From WTAW01 sp964540205 (lineage in GTDB: Bacteria; Acidobacteriota; Aminicenantia; Aminicenantales; Aminicenantaceae), in NCBI GenBank assembly GCA_964540205.1, contig CAZIMJ010000327.1:1-5070 (forward strand): DNA of 5,070 nt, in the 5' to 3' direction. Positions 5,047-5,070 of the stretch are shown in pieces. Within the stretch, counting starts at the first letter, position 1. Every line of letters begins with the position of its first letter. The position numbers and the translations under genes are program-made. A model generated the notes under the pieces. That model worked only from the letters and a program-made list of their open reading frames with translations. It searched no databases and was not told where the DNA came from.

Positions 5047-5062
5047 TGCGTTATGTCATCAT
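5047..5062 (-). repeat. Right subterminal inverted repeat of the IS
   Basis: Read on the minus strand this is ATGATGACATAACGCA, the partner of the left repeat at 3767-3782 (13 of 16 identical, with a perfect ATGATGAC core). It lies four bases inside the inferred right boundary, as the left repeat does. It sits directly after a very A-rich tract (about 5009-5044). Confidence 0.7.
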
Positions 5063-5070
5063 AGAAGATG

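Larger units (their letters stand above)
3763..5066 (+). mobile_element. IS110-family insertion sequence, IS1111-like group
   Basis: This element of about 1.3 kb holds one DEDD recombinase gene, a short left non-coding end (about 80 bases) and a longer right non-coding end (about 170 bases). The ends carry subterminal, imperfect inverted repeats (3767-3782 and 5047-5062), each about 4 bases inside the boundary. Subterminal repeats and a long right end distinguish the IS1111 group from IS110 sensu stricto, whose guide RNA lies upstream of the gene. The left boundary is set by the loss of TPR coding similarity after 3762. The right boundary is set by symmetry and by the return of GATG. Both may be off by one or two bases because IS110-type recombination shares a core dinucleotide. 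The gene is intact, so the copy may be active. Confidence 0.75.

Noticed and set aside
1..5070. CRISPR array or phage genes
   Set aside because: No regularly spaced repeats and no Cas, integrase or structural phage proteins are seen on either strand.

Overview
This window looks like an accessory, repeatedly rearranged stretch of a moderately AT-rich bacterial chromosome. No gene fixes the taxon. The multidomain gene (zinc ribbon, Ser/Thr kinase, membrane segment, TolB-N-like domain, TPRs), together with a fragment of a second TPR protein ending in a 'DADPGIAEVE' motif, fits the large kinase/TPR families of Acidobacteriota-related lineages such as Aminicenantes. That assignment is inference from remembered family resemblance and is only moderately secure.

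Layout. Bases 1-324 (minus strand) hold a good sigma70-type promoter, an amidohydrolase (hydantoinase/dihydroorotase-like) gene cut off just before its metal-binding motif, and the first codons of another gene joined to it by an ATGA overlap. Bases 325-662 contain no protein gene but carry a 3' half of a tRNA gene (about 457-507) and an extended -10 promoter. That promoter serves a compact hicB-hicA toxin-antitoxin pair (663-1074). A second promoter (1093-1121) leads into the 837-residue receptor-like kinase (1144-3657). Directly behind it lies a short C-terminal piece of a different TPR protein (3669-3762).

That piece is cut by an IS110-family insertion sequence, about 3763-5066. It has subterminal inverted repeats (13 of 16 matching), a 349-residue DEDD recombinase and a roughly 150-base structured non-coding 3' region, which together point to the IS1111 group. 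The 3' region folds into stem-loops with large open loops and is a good candidate for the bridge/seek RNA. It contains an 8-base copy of the left element-target junction and a 7-base copy of the right junction. The two element ends, joined in a circle, would also assemble a -35/-10 promoter with 17-base spacing, and the transposase ribosome binding site lies in a 9-bp inverted repeat.

The most interesting system here is therefore the RNA-guided IS110/IS1111 element with its likely guide RNA, target and insertion product all visible together. The HicBA pair and the kinase are recognisable members of known families. The tRNA half, the broken amidohydrolase and the orphan TPR end show that the locus has been an integration and deletion hot spot.
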